From the IMG/VR virus record IMGVR_UViG_3300047562_003246, positions 1-64,000 of that record: a stretch of DNA of 64,000 nt. One strand, 5' to 3'. Made by a program: the position numbers and the translations under genes. This document shows, piece after piece, positions 1 to 7,242 of this stretch. This DNA is from a virus. The notes below the pieces were generated by a model. That model ran no database searches. It was not told where the DNA came from and saw only the letters and a list, made by a program, of their open reading frames with translations. Within the stretch, counting starts at the first letter, position 1, and the number at the start of each line of letters is the position of its first letter.

Positions 1-84
1 GAAACAAAATTGCCTGAAAACATTTTCAGATCTTTGACAGCAAGTTACTATAGCATGTTCGACAAGACAAAGAAATCTCCGTAG
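1..84 (+). CDS. C-terminal end of an unknown protein (partial)
   Basis: Frame 1 is open from the first base to a TAG at 82-84, giving 27 residues that end in DKTKKSP. The other two plus frames have stops within the first 36 bases. It is probably the tail of a gene that begins before the window. It is too short to assign a function. Confidence 0.4.
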   Translation, partial: ETKLPENIFRSLTASYYSMFDKTKKSP

Positions 85-136
85 TTTGAAATCGTCATGA
101 AGTTATTTTAGTCCTGCTTTTTTTTTGGAGTTATTT

Positions 137-361
137 ATGTACGTGATTGGTTTTATCGGTAACGACAGTACGCTTGGAAGAACCCTTGGCGCAGAGACCG
201 AGGAAGAAGTTCAAGAAGCTCTCAAGATTCTCTTAGAAGAGCACAGAGATGAAGACAAGTTTGAGAAAATTCTTACCGATCTCGAAAATAACTGCGTAGC
301 GGTCGTAGACAGCGGTACATATTTCTGCGGCATTATTGAAGATATCGCTGAACTTGAGTAG
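137..361 (+). CDS. Small acidic unknown protein (74 aa)
   Basis: Begins MYVIGFIGND and is rich in Glu and Asp. The ATG at 137 was chosen over a TTG at 125 because a GGAG Shine-Dalgarno lies six bases upstream, right after a T9 tract. It has a hydrophobic N-terminal strand, a central acidic helix and a C-terminal hydrophobic stretch. I see no recognised domain. It is followed after 34 bases by the P-loop kinase gene and probably shares its transcript. Confidence 0.65.
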   Translation: MYVIGFIGNDSTLGRTLGAETEEEVQEALKILLEEHRDEDKFEKILTDLENNCVAVVDSGTYFCGIIEDIAELE

Positions 362-395
362 TTAGTTATTCACACATAGAAAGTAGTAATCAACC

Positions 396-782
396 ATGCA
401 AACACTTTATTTAATTCGAGGCTTACCAGGATCCGGCAAGACTACACTGGCCAAGAAACTCTGCCCTACTTACAACTTTTGTAGTGACGAGTTTTTCATG
501 AAAGATGGCAAATATAATTACGACGTTAGTCTTCAGCAGGAGGCTCACGATGACTGTTACATGAGACTAAAGCAAGTGCTTTCTATGCCGAGTTTCATCG
601 AAGACGTGGCTGTACACAACACGTTTAGTCAGCCTTGGGAAGCAAGAAGATATTTTGAGCTTGCTGAAGAATACGGATACACAGTCGTTGTTATTGAGTG
701 TCAGAGCAAGTTCAAAAACGTTCATGGAGTGAGCGAAAGAATTATTAACAACATGCAATCTCGTTGGTTGCCGTTGGTTTGA
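396..782 (+). CDS. P-loop nucleotide kinase-like protein (AAA_33 type)
   Basis: 128 residues starting with a beta strand and a Walker A motif, RGLPGSGKTTLA (residues 8-19), then CSDEFF and a later HNTF. This is the layout of the small ATP-binding kinases related to polynucleotide kinase and the N4BP2 P-loop domain, which phosphorylate nucleic-acid ends or small molecules. The lid region is short and no second domain is fused, so the substrate cannot be inferred. The family assignment is firm; the role, perhaps RNA or DNA end repair, is inference. Confidence 0.8.
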   Translation: MQTLYLIRGLPGSGKTTLAKKLCPTYNFCSDEFFMKDGKYNYDVSLQQEAHDDCYMRLKQVLSMPSFIEDVAVHNTFSQPWEARRYFELAEEYGYTVVVIECQSKFKNVHGVSERIINNMQSRWLPLV

Positions 783-817
783 TTTAACTTACTTGTCTCT
801 ATTAAATAGAGAGTTTC

Positions 818-1519
818 ATGCGTATCTACAAAAACGGTAGTGACCAGGTCGAAATCGGCTACGCTGATGCAGACACAGCGGATCGGTCGACCGCTTTCTT
901 GATTGAAGTCAGTAATTCGCAGTATCGCTACTCATACGTGGTACCGTACGCGGAGAACGAAGATGACGCTGTCGCTAAGTTCATGTTGAACGTGCAGCGA
1001 CTTATCGAATTTCAAGACATGGTTTTGGATGAAAAAGCTAGGCAGGAGGAAGAATTTGAAGTTCCTAGAGATGTGTTGGAAGTGCAACAACACAAACACA
1101 GACTTAGGACGCTTGAAAAGGAGGCTGTACGGGTTTCGAAACATATTGCAAGAGTCAACAAAAAGCTATCTCACGCGATGATGAAAAAAGATGAACAGAT
1201 GACAAAGCAATGTGTCTTTAAAAGATCAAAGCTGATTCGTCGTGAGGAGGAATTATTTGAAGCTATTCGTGAGGCGAGGAAGTCACTACCGCCAAAGACA
1301 ATTAAGCAGTCCGTACGAGATCTTTCTTTGGGTAAGCAATTTGAAATTCAGCAGGCGTATGCAGAAGGCGGAGTTTCGGCAACGCGTCTACCAGCTCACC
1401 GGATGATACCTGTGGCTTATTTCGATGATAGTCGCGGGGAGATTGGACATATTACATCTTGTTATTTATTACCAGTAACAGGAGAATTACCGAGCTGGGC
1501 TAAAGACGTTCCTAGGTAG
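818..1519 (+). CDS. Unknown protein with central coiled coil (233 aa)
   Basis: The N-terminal about 70 residues look globular (MRIYKNGSDQVEIGYADAD). Residues about 72-165 are a long charged helix rich in Glu, Lys and Arg, typical of coiled coil. The C-terminal domain contains ARLPAHRMIPVAYF-type strands. The ATG at 818 follows GAGAGTTTC. I do not recognise the family. Confidence 0.65.
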   Translation: MRIYKNGSDQVEIGYADADTADRSTAFLIEVSNSQYRYSYVVPYAENEDDAVAKFMLNVQRLIEFQDMVLDEKARQEEEFEVPRDVLEVQQHKHRLRTLEKEAVRVSKHIARVNKKLSHAMMKKDEQMTKQCVFKRSKLIRREEELFEAIREARKSLPPKTIKQSVRDLSLGKQFEIQQAYAEGGVSATRLPAHRMIPVAYFDDSRGEIGHITSCYLLPVTGELPSWAKDVPR

Positions 1520-1589
1520 TTAATCAGCTGCGTTTTCCATGTGTTGTTTTGTTATTTGTTTGTTTGTTTGTTAATTATTGAGTTTCAAA

Positions 1590-2084
1590 ATGAAATATCT
1601 TGGAATCAGGTACGCTATCGCAGACACAGATGTCAAAATAATTCCTTGGGTGATTAGTGACAGGGCAAAAGAAGATCTACTGAAACTAGCTGATTACTTG
1701 TACAGTCTTCCAGACGACTACGAACATTTCAGCATGTTTATGTATTTGTTTGACGGTGATTGTCACTACTTTCACGACGCACCAGTAGTTGGGAACCTGT
1801 CTAGCGTAATTACTTCTTGCGGCACAGTGGCTTGTGCTGTTGGTCATGCGCCGCTGGCAGGCGTAGATTGTGAAAGGTTTGAACAGTATCAAGATATCGC
1901 AAATTGGTTGACCAATCACAACATATTTGCTTACGACTGGATGTTTTCGGGTGAATGGGCGGCAGTAGACGATACGCCTAAAGGTGCCGCTGCGCGGATT
2001 TATTTTGCGATAGAGCAGGGTATTCCGTTTAATCCTAGGTCATTTGCTTTAGGCGATAACTACCTACCGTACGTAGTGTTGTAG
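1590..2084 (+). CDS. Conserved phage-type protein with CGTVACAVGH motif
   Basis: About 164 residues. The centre contains CGTVACAVGHAP (about residues 80-91), a Cys/His signature seen in many unnamed phage and bacterial small proteins. The flanks are rich in aromatic residues (FNPRSFALGDNYLPYV). I prefer ATG 1590 to the TTG at 1578. The gene ends just before a terminator that contains the dispersed repeat. Function unknown; the motif could bind a metal, but that is inference. Confidence 0.7.
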   Translation: MKYLGIRYAIADTDVKIIPWVISDRAKEDLLKLADYLYSLPDDYEHFSMFMYLFDGDCHYFHDAPVVGNLSSVITSCGTVACAVGHAPLAGVDCERFEQYQDIANWLTNHNIFAYDWMFSGEWAAVDDTPKGAAARIYFAIEQGIPFNPRSFALGDNYLPYVVL

Positions 2085-2100
2085 TTAGCTAATTATTGTA

Positions 2101-2132
2101 AGCGCAGGGTTTGTAGGATCCTGCGCTTTTTT
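2101..2132 (+). terminator. Intrinsic terminator containing the 14-bp repeat
   Basis: AGCGCAGG (2101-2108) pairs with CCTGCGCT (2120-2127), followed by T6. The 3' arm is part of a reverse-strand copy of the dispersed 14-bp repeat, so the repeat supplies half of the hairpin. Confidence 0.75.
2113..2126 (-). repeat. Dispersed 14-bp repeat, exact copy 1
   Basis: Exact reverse-strand GCGCAGGATCCTAC, intergenic, built into the terminator hairpin after the gene ending at 2084. Confidence 0.95.
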
Positions 2133-2164
2133 GTTTACATGTGTTTTCTCTAGAGGAATATTTC

Positions 2165-2410
2165 ATGACTGTAAAATTTCGCTTCAACGTCACTGGTGTC
2201 TGTGAGCAAGAAATTGAGTTAGTAAAAGATTGTCCGCTGACTGTTGAGCAAATTACTGCTGGCTTAAACGGCGATGGAGACACAGTCGTTACGACCGTAC
2301 AAGAGGGCGGCGACTTGGTGATGTATCAGCCCGATGGAAAAGAAGTGATACTCGGAAAAGTAATCGATAGTACTATGGACGCCGAATACACGGAGTTCGA
2401 ACTGCAATGA
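2165..2410 (+). CDS. Small unknown protein (81 aa)
   Basis: Begins MTVKFRFNVTGVCEQEIELV and is predicted to be largely beta strand and acidic. The ATG at 2165 has GAGGA eight bases upstream, better than the GTG at 2141. Its stop overlaps the next start as ATGA, so the two genes are translationally coupled. No family recognised. Confidence 0.65.
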   Translation: MTVKFRFNVTGVCEQEIELVKDCPLTVEQITAGLNGDGDTVVTTVQEGGDLVMYQPDGKEVILGKVIDSTMDAEYTEFELQ

Positions 2411-2652
2411 GCGCACGAAAGCAATTAGTGAAACAAGCCATTGAAACACTGACCAATTGTTGTCACAGCAATCAGTTAACAAGCAATGAAGTTCCAGAAG
2501 TAGAGTTGCTACTAGAAGAACTTGAAAGACTTCGAGATCAAGTAAGTCTTTTAGAGACCAAGAACTTTTTAAGAAAACCAGTCGTCAACGCAAAGACACT
2601 TAAGCCTGGTTTTTATGAACTAGGCGACGGCATTAAACTGGTGATCAAGTAA
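2407..2652 (+). CDS. Small unknown protein with coiled coil (81 aa)
   Basis: The first 50 residues are helical with leucine heptads (VELLLEELERLRDQVSLLE). A short beta-rich tail follows, ending DGIKLVIK. It overlaps its neighbours by four bases upstream and one base downstream, so it belongs to the 2165-3219 operon. Possibly a small structural or adaptor protein; function unknown. Confidence 0.65.
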   Translation: MSARKQLVKQAIETLTNCCHSNQLTSNEVPEVELLLEELERLRDQVSLLETKNFLRKPVVNAKTLKPGFYELGDGIKLVIK

Positions 2653-2978
2653 TGGCGAAGAAAGGTCAACTAACTACAAAGCAAATGGTTGCCGAGATAA
2701 GTCGTTATCTCGATACTTGTTCTAAAGAACAGTTAATTCGTTTTGTAGTTGACATGATGGAAAACACGGATGTAGAAAAAAGCATCAGGATCGTGTGTAA
2801 GATCATCATAGAGAATTCCGGTATTAAGCTAGCTGAGGTAGTCAAAAATGAAAAGCAAAAAACAAGCCGAGCAAAGAAAGCTGCACCTGCAAAACATCAG
2901 AAAGCACCTAACAAAAATGCAGGAATTAGCAAACGGGTACGAAAACCTGTATCGCATGGCGGAAAGAAGCGAAAATGA
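2652..2978 (+). CDS. Helical protein with highly basic C-terminal tail (108 aa)
   Basis: The first about 65 residues look like a compact helical domain (LTTKQMVAEISRYLD). The last about 40 are Lys/Arg/Ala/Pro rich (KQKTSRAKKAAPAKH), like nucleic-acid-binding tails. The basic tail is encoded by the same DNA as the first 43 codons of the next gene in another frame, a 131-bp overlap. DNA or RNA binding is inference from charge only. Confidence 0.6.
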   Translation: MAKKGQLTTKQMVAEISRYLDTCSKEQLIRFVVDMMENTDVEKSIRIVCKIIIENSGIKLAEVVKNEKQKTSRAKKAAPAKHQKAPNKNAGISKRVRKPVSHGGKKRK

Positions 2979-3219
2979 CTTGTTTGCTCCGCTACTGGAT
3001 ACAGCAGGGTCAATCGTCATAGACGGGTTATCTCGTAGCGGCACGTTACTTGAAGTTCTGACAGAGGGACTCAAAGCAGATTGTGATCATGCGTGGGAAG
3101 TCGTAGATGATTCTTATGATCATGAGTTCGGCACAGAAAATATTGTTTTTGAGCGTTGCATCCACTGCGACGAAGAGCGTGAGCATGAACCTCGTCAGTT
3201 TGACGATAACGTAATCTGA
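2848..3219 (+). CDS. Helical/zinc-finger-like protein (123 aa)
   Basis: The N-terminal about 45 residues are a basic amphipathic helix (HLQNIRKHLTKMQELANGY). Near the C-terminus CDHAWEV is followed by CIHCDEE, a C-x2-H...C-x2-C arrangement typical of a small zinc ribbon. ATG 2848 has a GAGG eight to nine bases upstream. A shorter product from ATG 2956 is possible. It overlaps the previous gene by 131 bp. Confidence 0.6.
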   Translation: MKSKKQAEQRKLHLQNIRKHLTKMQELANGYENLYRMAERSENDLFAPLLDTAGSIVIDGLSRSGTLLEVLTEGLKADCDHAWEVVDDSYDHEFGTENIVFERCIHCDEEREHEPRQFDDNVI

Positions 3220-3243
3220 TTAGTAACCCGCGAGCAAGTAATT

Positions 3244-3786
3244 ATGATCGAGTATAGATGTTATCATTGCAACCAAGTTTTCTATGAAGAAGACGGATCA
3301 GCTTCTGAACATTTTGGTTGCAGTATGGTACAGGAACCTATTTGTACTATTAACGCGAAAAGACTTCGAGAGCTAGAACAAGAAGTTGATAGTCTACGAC
3401 GACAAATTCAGGAAGAGAGTACGCCGCTTGAAAGAGAAATAGCGTCTTTGCGATCAGAGATAGCTACTAAAGAACGTCGAGCTGAAGAAGCGGGATATGC
3501 TCGTGGACTTGAGGATGCAAAAAAGTATCCAGAAACACTGGGACTAATACAGCTTGCTAAATCAAATGTGGCTATGCGAGTCATTGGTAATGACGGCAAG
3601 CTTCTTGGGTATACACGCGGAGGTGAACTACTCTTTGACAGGGATCAATTTAAAGATTGGCCCAGTTTCGTTCAAAGTGTAAGTGACGCTATTTTTGATC
3701 TTGTGCCTATCGATAAAGAATCCGAGCCAGCGAAAGAACTTATTGCTAAAGACAATAAGCGAATAGCAGAGTTAAATAAGAGTTAG
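3244..3786 (+). CDS. Zinc-binding/coiled-coil protein (180 aa)
   Basis: The N-terminus MIEYRCYHCNQVF with later HFGC and PIC resembles a C2HC-type knuckle. Residues about 38-85 form a strong coiled coil. A short beta region follows (GNDGKLLGYTRGGELLFD). Related N-terminal finger plus coiled-coil proteins are common in large phages but have no assigned role. Confidence 0.65.
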   Translation: MIEYRCYHCNQVFYEEDGSASEHFGCSMVQEPICTINAKRLRELEQEVDSLRRQIQEESTPLEREIASLRSEIATKERRAEEAGYARGLEDAKKYPETLGLIQLAKSNVAMRVIGNDGKLLGYTRGGELLFDRDQFKDWPSFVQSVSDAIFDLVPIDKESEPAKELIAKDNKRIAELNKS

Positions 3787-3821
3787 TTTTTGTTTCAGTC
3801 TCACACAGGATCAACAGTATT

Positions 3822-4103
3822 ATGTCTCAAAAAATAAAGAAAACACTAAGCATTAAAGAACACAGCGGATCAAAGTATCTACGAGAAATAATCACATCAG
3901 CAGATGGTCTGGTTGACGTTTACGCAGTTCTTGATGCATTCGAAGTGAAATGTCCTGGCAGTCAGCACGCCATTAAGAAACTTCTTTGCGCCGGTATTCG
4001 AGGCAAAGGCAGCGAGCTACAGGATCTTCGCGAAGCTAGAGATGCAATTGACAGAGCTATTGAGTTACGCGAGTTTAAGGAACAAAAAGTTCGTGACAAA
4101 TAG
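3822..4103 (+). CDS. Conserved small protein of unknown function (93 aa)
   Basis: The block DVYAVLDAFEVKCPG followed by AIKKLLCAGIRGKGS and LREARDAIDRAIEL resembles a small family seen in planctomycete and environmental phage genomes. The C-terminus is a charged helix. The start ATG follows GGATCAACAGTATT and lacks a strong Shine-Dalgarno. No function is known to me. Confidence 0.65.
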   Translation: MSQKIKKTLSIKEHSGSKYLREIITSADGLVDVYAVLDAFEVKCPGSQHAIKKLLCAGIRGKGSELQDLREARDAIDRAIELREFKEQKVRDK

Positions 4104-4347
4104 AAAACAAGAAATCGACCAAAACGAGCTGCATAACTATTTTGCAGGTGTACTTACTACAGTTCCACTGGACTGTAATTCGGGACTACCAAAACATATA
4201 AAACTAGTCGAACTTAAAGCAATGTTCGATCAGCTAGCTGCTTCTGCTCAAGCTAACTGTCGATCTTCGCAGTTAGCTTTAGAGCTTATCATTCGTCATG
4301 CAAAAATTACAGACAGCATTCAGCGACAATACGAAAATTTCATGTAG
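4093..4347 (+). CDS. Small unknown helical protein (84 aa)
   Basis: The proposed start is GTG 4093, overlapping the previous stop, with AAGGA about 11 bases upstream. The in-frame ATG at 4042 would overlap the upstream gene by 62 bases and is less likely. The protein is mainly helical, with KLVELKAMFDQLAASAQ and LALELIIRHAKITDS. No family recognised. Confidence 0.55.
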   Translation: MTNRKQEIDQNELHNYFAGVLTTVPLDCNSGLPKHIKLVELKAMFDQLAASAQANCRSSQLALELIIRHAKITDSIQRQYENFM

Positions 4348-4395
4348 TGTTGTTTGCTGGGTAGCTACGCATATACCAATTTGGATACGTAAGTT

Positions 4396-4785
4396 ATGAG
4401 TTCAGAAAATCCAAACAAAACAATCACAGCTCTATCGCAAAGTCATACAGAGTTATCTCGATCGACACACTCTTTGATTCAGAGTGTTCAAGAAGTTATT
4501 CAAGCTAACGAAGAGCTTATACAAGTAAATGAAAAGTTGCAAGCTGATAAGCAGTATCTAGTCGAGGCTATTGCTGAGTTTTTGAAGGCAACTAGCTGGG
4601 TTAATCACAGGGATTGCGATTCGGTTCGCATTGTTCCAAAAAATTCAGAATCCAGAGAGGTACACTGCGGAACTATTAATTTCAAAGTTCTCGAATCAAA
4701 GGTAGCCAAAGTTTTTCCTGATTGGGAAGAACTAAACAAAGACGACTGGGCCAAGGTTAATAATCGATCTCATGAGTGCACCTAA
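4396..4785 (+). CDS. Coiled-coil protein (129 aa)
   Basis: Residues about 10-68 form a continuous heptad helix (SLIQSVQEVIQANEELIQ). The C-terminal 55 residues look globular with FPDWEELNKDDWAKV. The stop lies 14 bases inside the next gene. Unknown role. Confidence 0.6.
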   Translation: MSSENPNKTITALSQSHTELSRSTHSLIQSVQEVIQANEELIQVNEKLQADKQYLVEAIAEFLKATSWVNHRDCDSVRIVPKNSESREVHCGTINFKVLESKVAKVFPDWEELNKDDWAKVNNRSHECT

Positions 4786-4966
4786 AAAATCTAGTAACCG
4801 TACGAAGTTACACGATGATTCTTTGATGCCGTTTGGTGTTCACAAGAACAAACGTTTAGGCGACGTACCTGACAGTTATTTCAAGTGGTTTTTGCAGCAA
4901 AGCTGGGCAAAAGATTGGCCTGACTTGTATGCCTACGCAAAATTAGTCGAGGACTCTGAAAGTTAA
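4772..4966 (+). CDS. DUF3820-like small protein (64 aa)
   Basis: Contains MPFGVHKNKRLGDVPDSYF followed by a Trp-rich helix, matching the DUF3820 signature (MPFGKHKGK..DVPxxYL). This family of small basic proteins is often found near exonucleases or in phages. Starts inside the end of the coiled-coil gene and is followed directly by ATG 4967, so the three are coupled. Biochemical role unknown. Confidence 0.75.
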   Translation: MSAPKKSSNRTKLHDDSLMPFGVHKNKRLGDVPDSYFKWFLQQSWAKDWPDLYAYAKLVEDSES

Positions 4967-5197
4967 ATGTCCATAACTCGTGATGAGCATCTTAAATGGT
5001 GCAAAGAACGTGCACTTGAGTTTGTAGCTAATAACGATTGCGATCAAGCGTTAGCATCGTTTATCTCCGATCTGAATAAGCACGACGAAACAAGAAATCT
5101 CTTAGAAATAGTCAAGCAGTTGACTCTTCCGCTTAAACGTATGGGTTTGCTTCAAACGCAGCAACAGCTGCGAGAGCACATTGAAGGCTTTATCTAG
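4967..5197 (+). CDS. Small helical unknown protein (76 aa)
   Basis: The ATG directly follows the TAA of the DUF3820-like gene. The protein is helical: HLKWCKERALEFVANNDCD and a later EHIEGFI. The pattern resembles short phage proteins with an MxxxxxHxxWCKxRALE motif, of unknown function. Confidence 0.65.
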   Translation: MSITRDEHLKWCKERALEFVANNDCDQALASFISDLNKHDETRNLLEIVKQLTLPLKRMGLLQTQQQLREHIEGFI

Positions 5198-5218
5198 TTA
5201 TTTACTTAAGGAAAAACA

Positions 5219-5704
5219 ATGGTAACAACCCCTAGTAATCCAGAGGTGAAGATATCACTATACCAATGGCTTTTAACTAATATGCCTGACGAAAGGTATA
5301 GATATGCTGGATCAGCAGTGAGGCAAATCAACTGGGTACAAGGTGAACTGGCACAGATGGTTTGGCATAGTTTGCTTCCAAGCGGTAAGGGAGAATTAAG
5401 CTACGAACAAAGACGCGATACGTTGACAGTAGATGGTACGCACTTTTCTAAATCTGTGCTTCTGCCAGTTTATCGCTTTGATGTGGCTGGCGTGACAACT
5501 AAGATTCGTGGTAATTTTCATGATTGGTGCGTGAGATGCTGGACGCCTTTGAAGAAACCTTTTCCAGAATACATGAATCTTGGTTTTGATCGAGGGTATT
5601 TCGAAGGCATGTCTCACGAAGAATCGCCAGTTGCTTTTTGTGCGAATAACAAAGAACAACTTTACGCAGCGCTTTGGTGGATGTACAACGAAGGTATTAA
5701 GTAA
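5219..5704 (+). CDS. Unknown protein (161 aa)
   Basis: A Trp/Tyr-rich globular protein (WLLTNMPDERYRYAG, HDWCVRCWTPLKKPF). The ATG has TAAGGA nine bases upstream. It is the last gene before a 320-base structured region. No domain recognised. Confidence 0.65.
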   Translation: MVTTPSNPEVKISLYQWLLTNMPDERYRYAGSAVRQINWVQGELAQMVWHSLLPSGKGELSYEQRRDTLTVDGTHFSKSVLLPVYRFDVAGVTTKIRGNFHDWCVRCWTPLKKPFPEYMNLGFDRGYFEGMSHEESPVAFCANNKEQLYAALWWMYNEGIK

Positions 5705-5727
5705 TTTGTGCTTGGTTTGTAAGTTGC

Positions 5728-5846
5728 GGATCGGTGGCTGAAATAATAAAGCAGGCGAGCCTCTACGCTTTCGAGCGCGGCAGCTGTCTTGACGCTGGTG
5801 ATGTTAATCACTCGACCCAAGTGCAGGTGTAAATCTTGCCCGATCC
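5728..5846 (+). ncRNA. tRNA-like fold 1 (119 nt)
   Basis: GGATCGG (5728-5734) pairs with CCGATCC (5840-5846) as a 7-bp acceptor-like stem. Directly inside its 3' strand is a T-arm-like hairpin: GCAGG, loop TGTAAAT, CTTGC. The interior holds CGCT-TTCG-AGCG and GTGAT-GTTA-ATCAC hairpins and a weak CAGC/GCTG arm. It is too long for a normal tRNA and the T-loop departs from TTCRANY. A tRNA-like or degenerate RNA is the best description. Confidence 0.35.
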
Positions 5847-5998
5847 ATTTTGAAGTGAACAGCGGGTGAAAACGTTGTGACTACCAGTGGTGAACCCAAT
5901 AGTTGGGGAACTTCTCGTATTAAGCCGATTATCTCGGCCCAATCGTGATGGGAAACACAAAGCATAATCAACGTGACAGCCGGAGAGACGGCATTTAA

Positions 5999-6023
5999 CG
6001 GTCACTTAACACTTGAGGTTTGG
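5999..6023 (+). repeat. CGGTCAC intergenic linker, copy 1
   Basis: A TAA, then CGGTCACTTAACACTTGAGG and the start of the next gene. It is one of four similar stop-to-start linkers in 6.0-6.9 kb. Confidence 0.6.
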
Positions 6024-6025
6024 AA

Positions 6026-6316
6026 ATGGATATTCATGAGCGTTGGGAAGCTGTCACGAAAGGTGGTGACGAGTTTTTGAAGTTCAACAAGGTCGCAAAC
6101 AAGCGAAGCCAGCGACCAGACTTGCACGCATTTTTGCTGCTGGATGAGTTGTTCCCAGGCACTGGCGATATGGTGGCGGCTGCGAGCCACGACGAGATTT
6201 GGTTGGACGTGGAAGACAATCAGGTCGAGACTTTGACCGATGAACAGATTTTAGAGTTGTCTTGGTGCGGCGTGCGTCACGATAGGGACGTAGGCGGTCT
6301 CTGCATGTTCGTTTAA
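6026..6316 (+). CDS. Small acidic unknown protein (96 aa)
   Basis: ATG 6026 has GAGG about eight bases upstream; the TTG at 6020 is less likely. Features are MDIHERWEAVTKGGDEFL and an acidic C-terminal half (DEIWLDVEDNQVETLTDEQ). First gene of the cassette whose members are joined by CGGTCAC linkers. No family recognised. Confidence 0.6.
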   Translation: MDIHERWEAVTKGGDEFLKFNKVANKRSQRPDLHAFLLLDELFPGTGDMVAAASHDEIWLDVEDNQVETLTDEQILELSWCGVRHDRDVGGLCMFV

Positions 6317-6342
6317 CGGTCACTTGGTATTTGAGAGGAAAT
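6317..6342 (+). repeat. CGGTCAC intergenic linker, copy 2
   Basis: The stop TAA is followed directly by CGGTCACTTGGTATTTGAGA, then GGAA and ATG. The first eight bases and the TTGAG block match copy 1. Confidence 0.6.
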
Positions 6343-6504
6343 ATGAATACTGGATTTTGTGCGGCTATGTGGCGAAGGTGGCGGGGCGAACCCGAAACTG
6401 AGCCACTAAATAGATTCGATGATCCGGTCGTCCGGTTTTATTTGTCACGACCTATGGCTAGCGATAGGGAGTCGCAGCGGCATCACATGTGGATGATGGA
6501 GTGA
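6343..6504 (+). CDS. Small basic/aromatic unknown protein (53 aa)
   Basis: ATG AAT ACT GGA TTT to TGA at 6502-6504, with GAGAGGAA directly upstream. It has a Trp/Arg-rich N-terminus (MWRRWRGEPETEP) and a His/Met-rich end. Linkers on both sides match those of neighbouring genes, which supports it being real. Function unknown. Confidence 0.55.
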   Translation: MNTGFCAAMWRRWRGEPETEPLNRFDDPVVRFYLSRPMASDRESQRHHMWMME

Positions 6505-6530
6505 CGGTCACTGAGATATAGGGGACTAGA
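6505..6530 (+). repeat. CGGTCAC intergenic linker, copy 3
   Basis: TGA followed by CGGTCACTGAGATATAGGGG. With the stop it reads TGACGGTCA, a near-perfect inverted repeat around a central base. Confidence 0.55.
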
Positions 6531-6534
6531 AGTG

Positions 6535-6774
6535 ATGGCACCAGAAGTAAACGTCGAGAGCTTCCGAAACGATCCAGACAACGGGCCGTTTTATGGCGAG
6601 TGGTGTATCCTTTGGTCAGCTGAAGGTTCGTCTCGACTCAGGCTTGCCAGCGGATTTTTAGACGAAACAGAAGCGACGGAGGAAGCCGAGAGAAGGCAGA
6701 AAGACCATCAAGTTATATGGCGAATTTGCGAGTGTGCGGAACTAATCGAGGACGACGAAGATGATAATAATTGA
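6535..6774 (+). CDS. Small acidic unknown protein (79 aa)
   Basis: ATG 6535 (GTG 6532 possible), preceded by AGGGGACTAGAAG. Has WCILWSAEGSSRLRLASGF, a helix rich in Glu/Arg and an Asp/Glu tail. Ends 14 bases inside the following mini membrane-protein gene. Unknown. Confidence 0.6.
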   Translation: MAPEVNVESFRNDPDNGPFYGEWCILWSAEGSSRLRLASGFLDETEATEEAERRQKDHQVIWRICECAELIEDDEDDNN

Positions 6775-6883
6775 CAACGAAATTGGCTGGATCATGGCGT
6801 GCTGCATTACCAATTTCACAGCGTTTGCTTGTGGTTTTGGTTGCGGGCTGGCGGTGAAACATTTCCAAGGCCCGAAACAGTGA
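6761..6883 (+). CDS. Mini membrane protein (40 aa)
   Basis: ATG ATA ATA ATT to TGA 6881-6883. Residues about 8-31 form one hydrophobic, Cys/Gly-rich membrane segment (GWIMACCITNFTAFACGFG). Its ATG overlaps the previous gene and its stop is followed by the CGGTCA linker, as with the neighbouring genes. Role unknown; it may act at the host inner membrane. Confidence 0.5.
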   Translation: MIIIDNEIGWIMACCITNFTAFACGFGCGLAVKHFQGPKQ

Positions 6884-6908
6884 CGGTCAAATTTACAAAG
6901 AGAGTAGT
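6884..6908 (+). repeat. CGGTCA intergenic linker, copy 4
   Basis: TGA then CGGTCAAATTTACAAAGAGAG before ATG 6910. The stop plus motif again reads TGACGGTCA. It is more diverged than copies 1-3 after the first six bases. Confidence 0.5.
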
Positions 6909-6909
6909 G

Positions 6910-7215
6910 ATGAGCGAATCAGACAAGGTCATAATGTTTCGCGCCCGCGACAGCAGTTGGCAAAAGCCATTGGTGCGACTAGAGGTGGAAAGAGTAAGCG
7001 ATAGCAGCGTGTGGCTTCGTGGATCAAGAGTAGCGAGATCCTCTGAGGGTACGCGAATCTGTCACGACTTCCAAACAGCCAAGCAATGGCTCGAAGGCGC
7101 ATTGCGAACGCAAATTGAACAGCACCAGCGAGCGATTGACGCTCTGGAAAAGAGGCTAGAGGCGATTGTCGCGACTACGGAGGATGCTATCCCAGACGAC
7201 GACAGCCGTTATTAG
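6910..7215 (+). CDS. Unknown protein with C-terminal coiled coil (101 aa)
   Basis: ATG 6910 is preferred: upstream in-frame codons to 6799 overlap the mini membrane gene and the linker. The N-terminal half is beta-like (VIMFRARDSSWQKPLVRLE). Residues about 60-90 are helical (QLEGALRTQIEQHQRAIDALE-like heptads). A role is not evident. Confidence 0.6.
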   Translation: MSESDKVIMFRARDSSWQKPLVRLEVERVSDSSVWLRGSRVARSSEGTRICHDFQTAKQWLEGALRTQIEQHQRAIDALEKRLEAIVATTEDAIPDDDSRY

Positions 7216-7242
7216 GTCGTAACACTATTGAAAGGAGTGCAA

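Larger units (their letters stand above)
5705..6025 (+). other. Gene-free structured region
   Basis: No ORF over 30 codons fits here. It holds a tRNA-like fold (5728-5846), further hairpins such as GCCGA/TCGGC around 5925-5940, and a possible 16-codon mini-ORF at 5948-5998 (MGNTKHNQRDSRRDGI). The mini-ORF ends directly in the first CGGTCAC linker. Confidence 0.5.

Noticed and set aside
396-782. Full T4-like polynucleotide kinase
   Set aside because: Only a P-loop domain is present; there is no phosphatase domain, so a specific enzyme name is not justified.
1546-1572. TTTG/TTTGT short tandem run
   Set aside because: A small T/G-rich simple repeat between genes; no sign of a larger array or function.
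5819-6005. Protein-coding gene in the 5.7-6.0 kb gap
   Set aside because: No plus-frame ORF of useful length exists; the longest stretches are 16-23 codons without a clear ribosome site.
6799-6909. Upstream extension of the 6910 gene
   Set aside because: The extension overlaps the 40-residue membrane gene and linker copy 4, and no ribosome site is present; ATG 6910 fits better.
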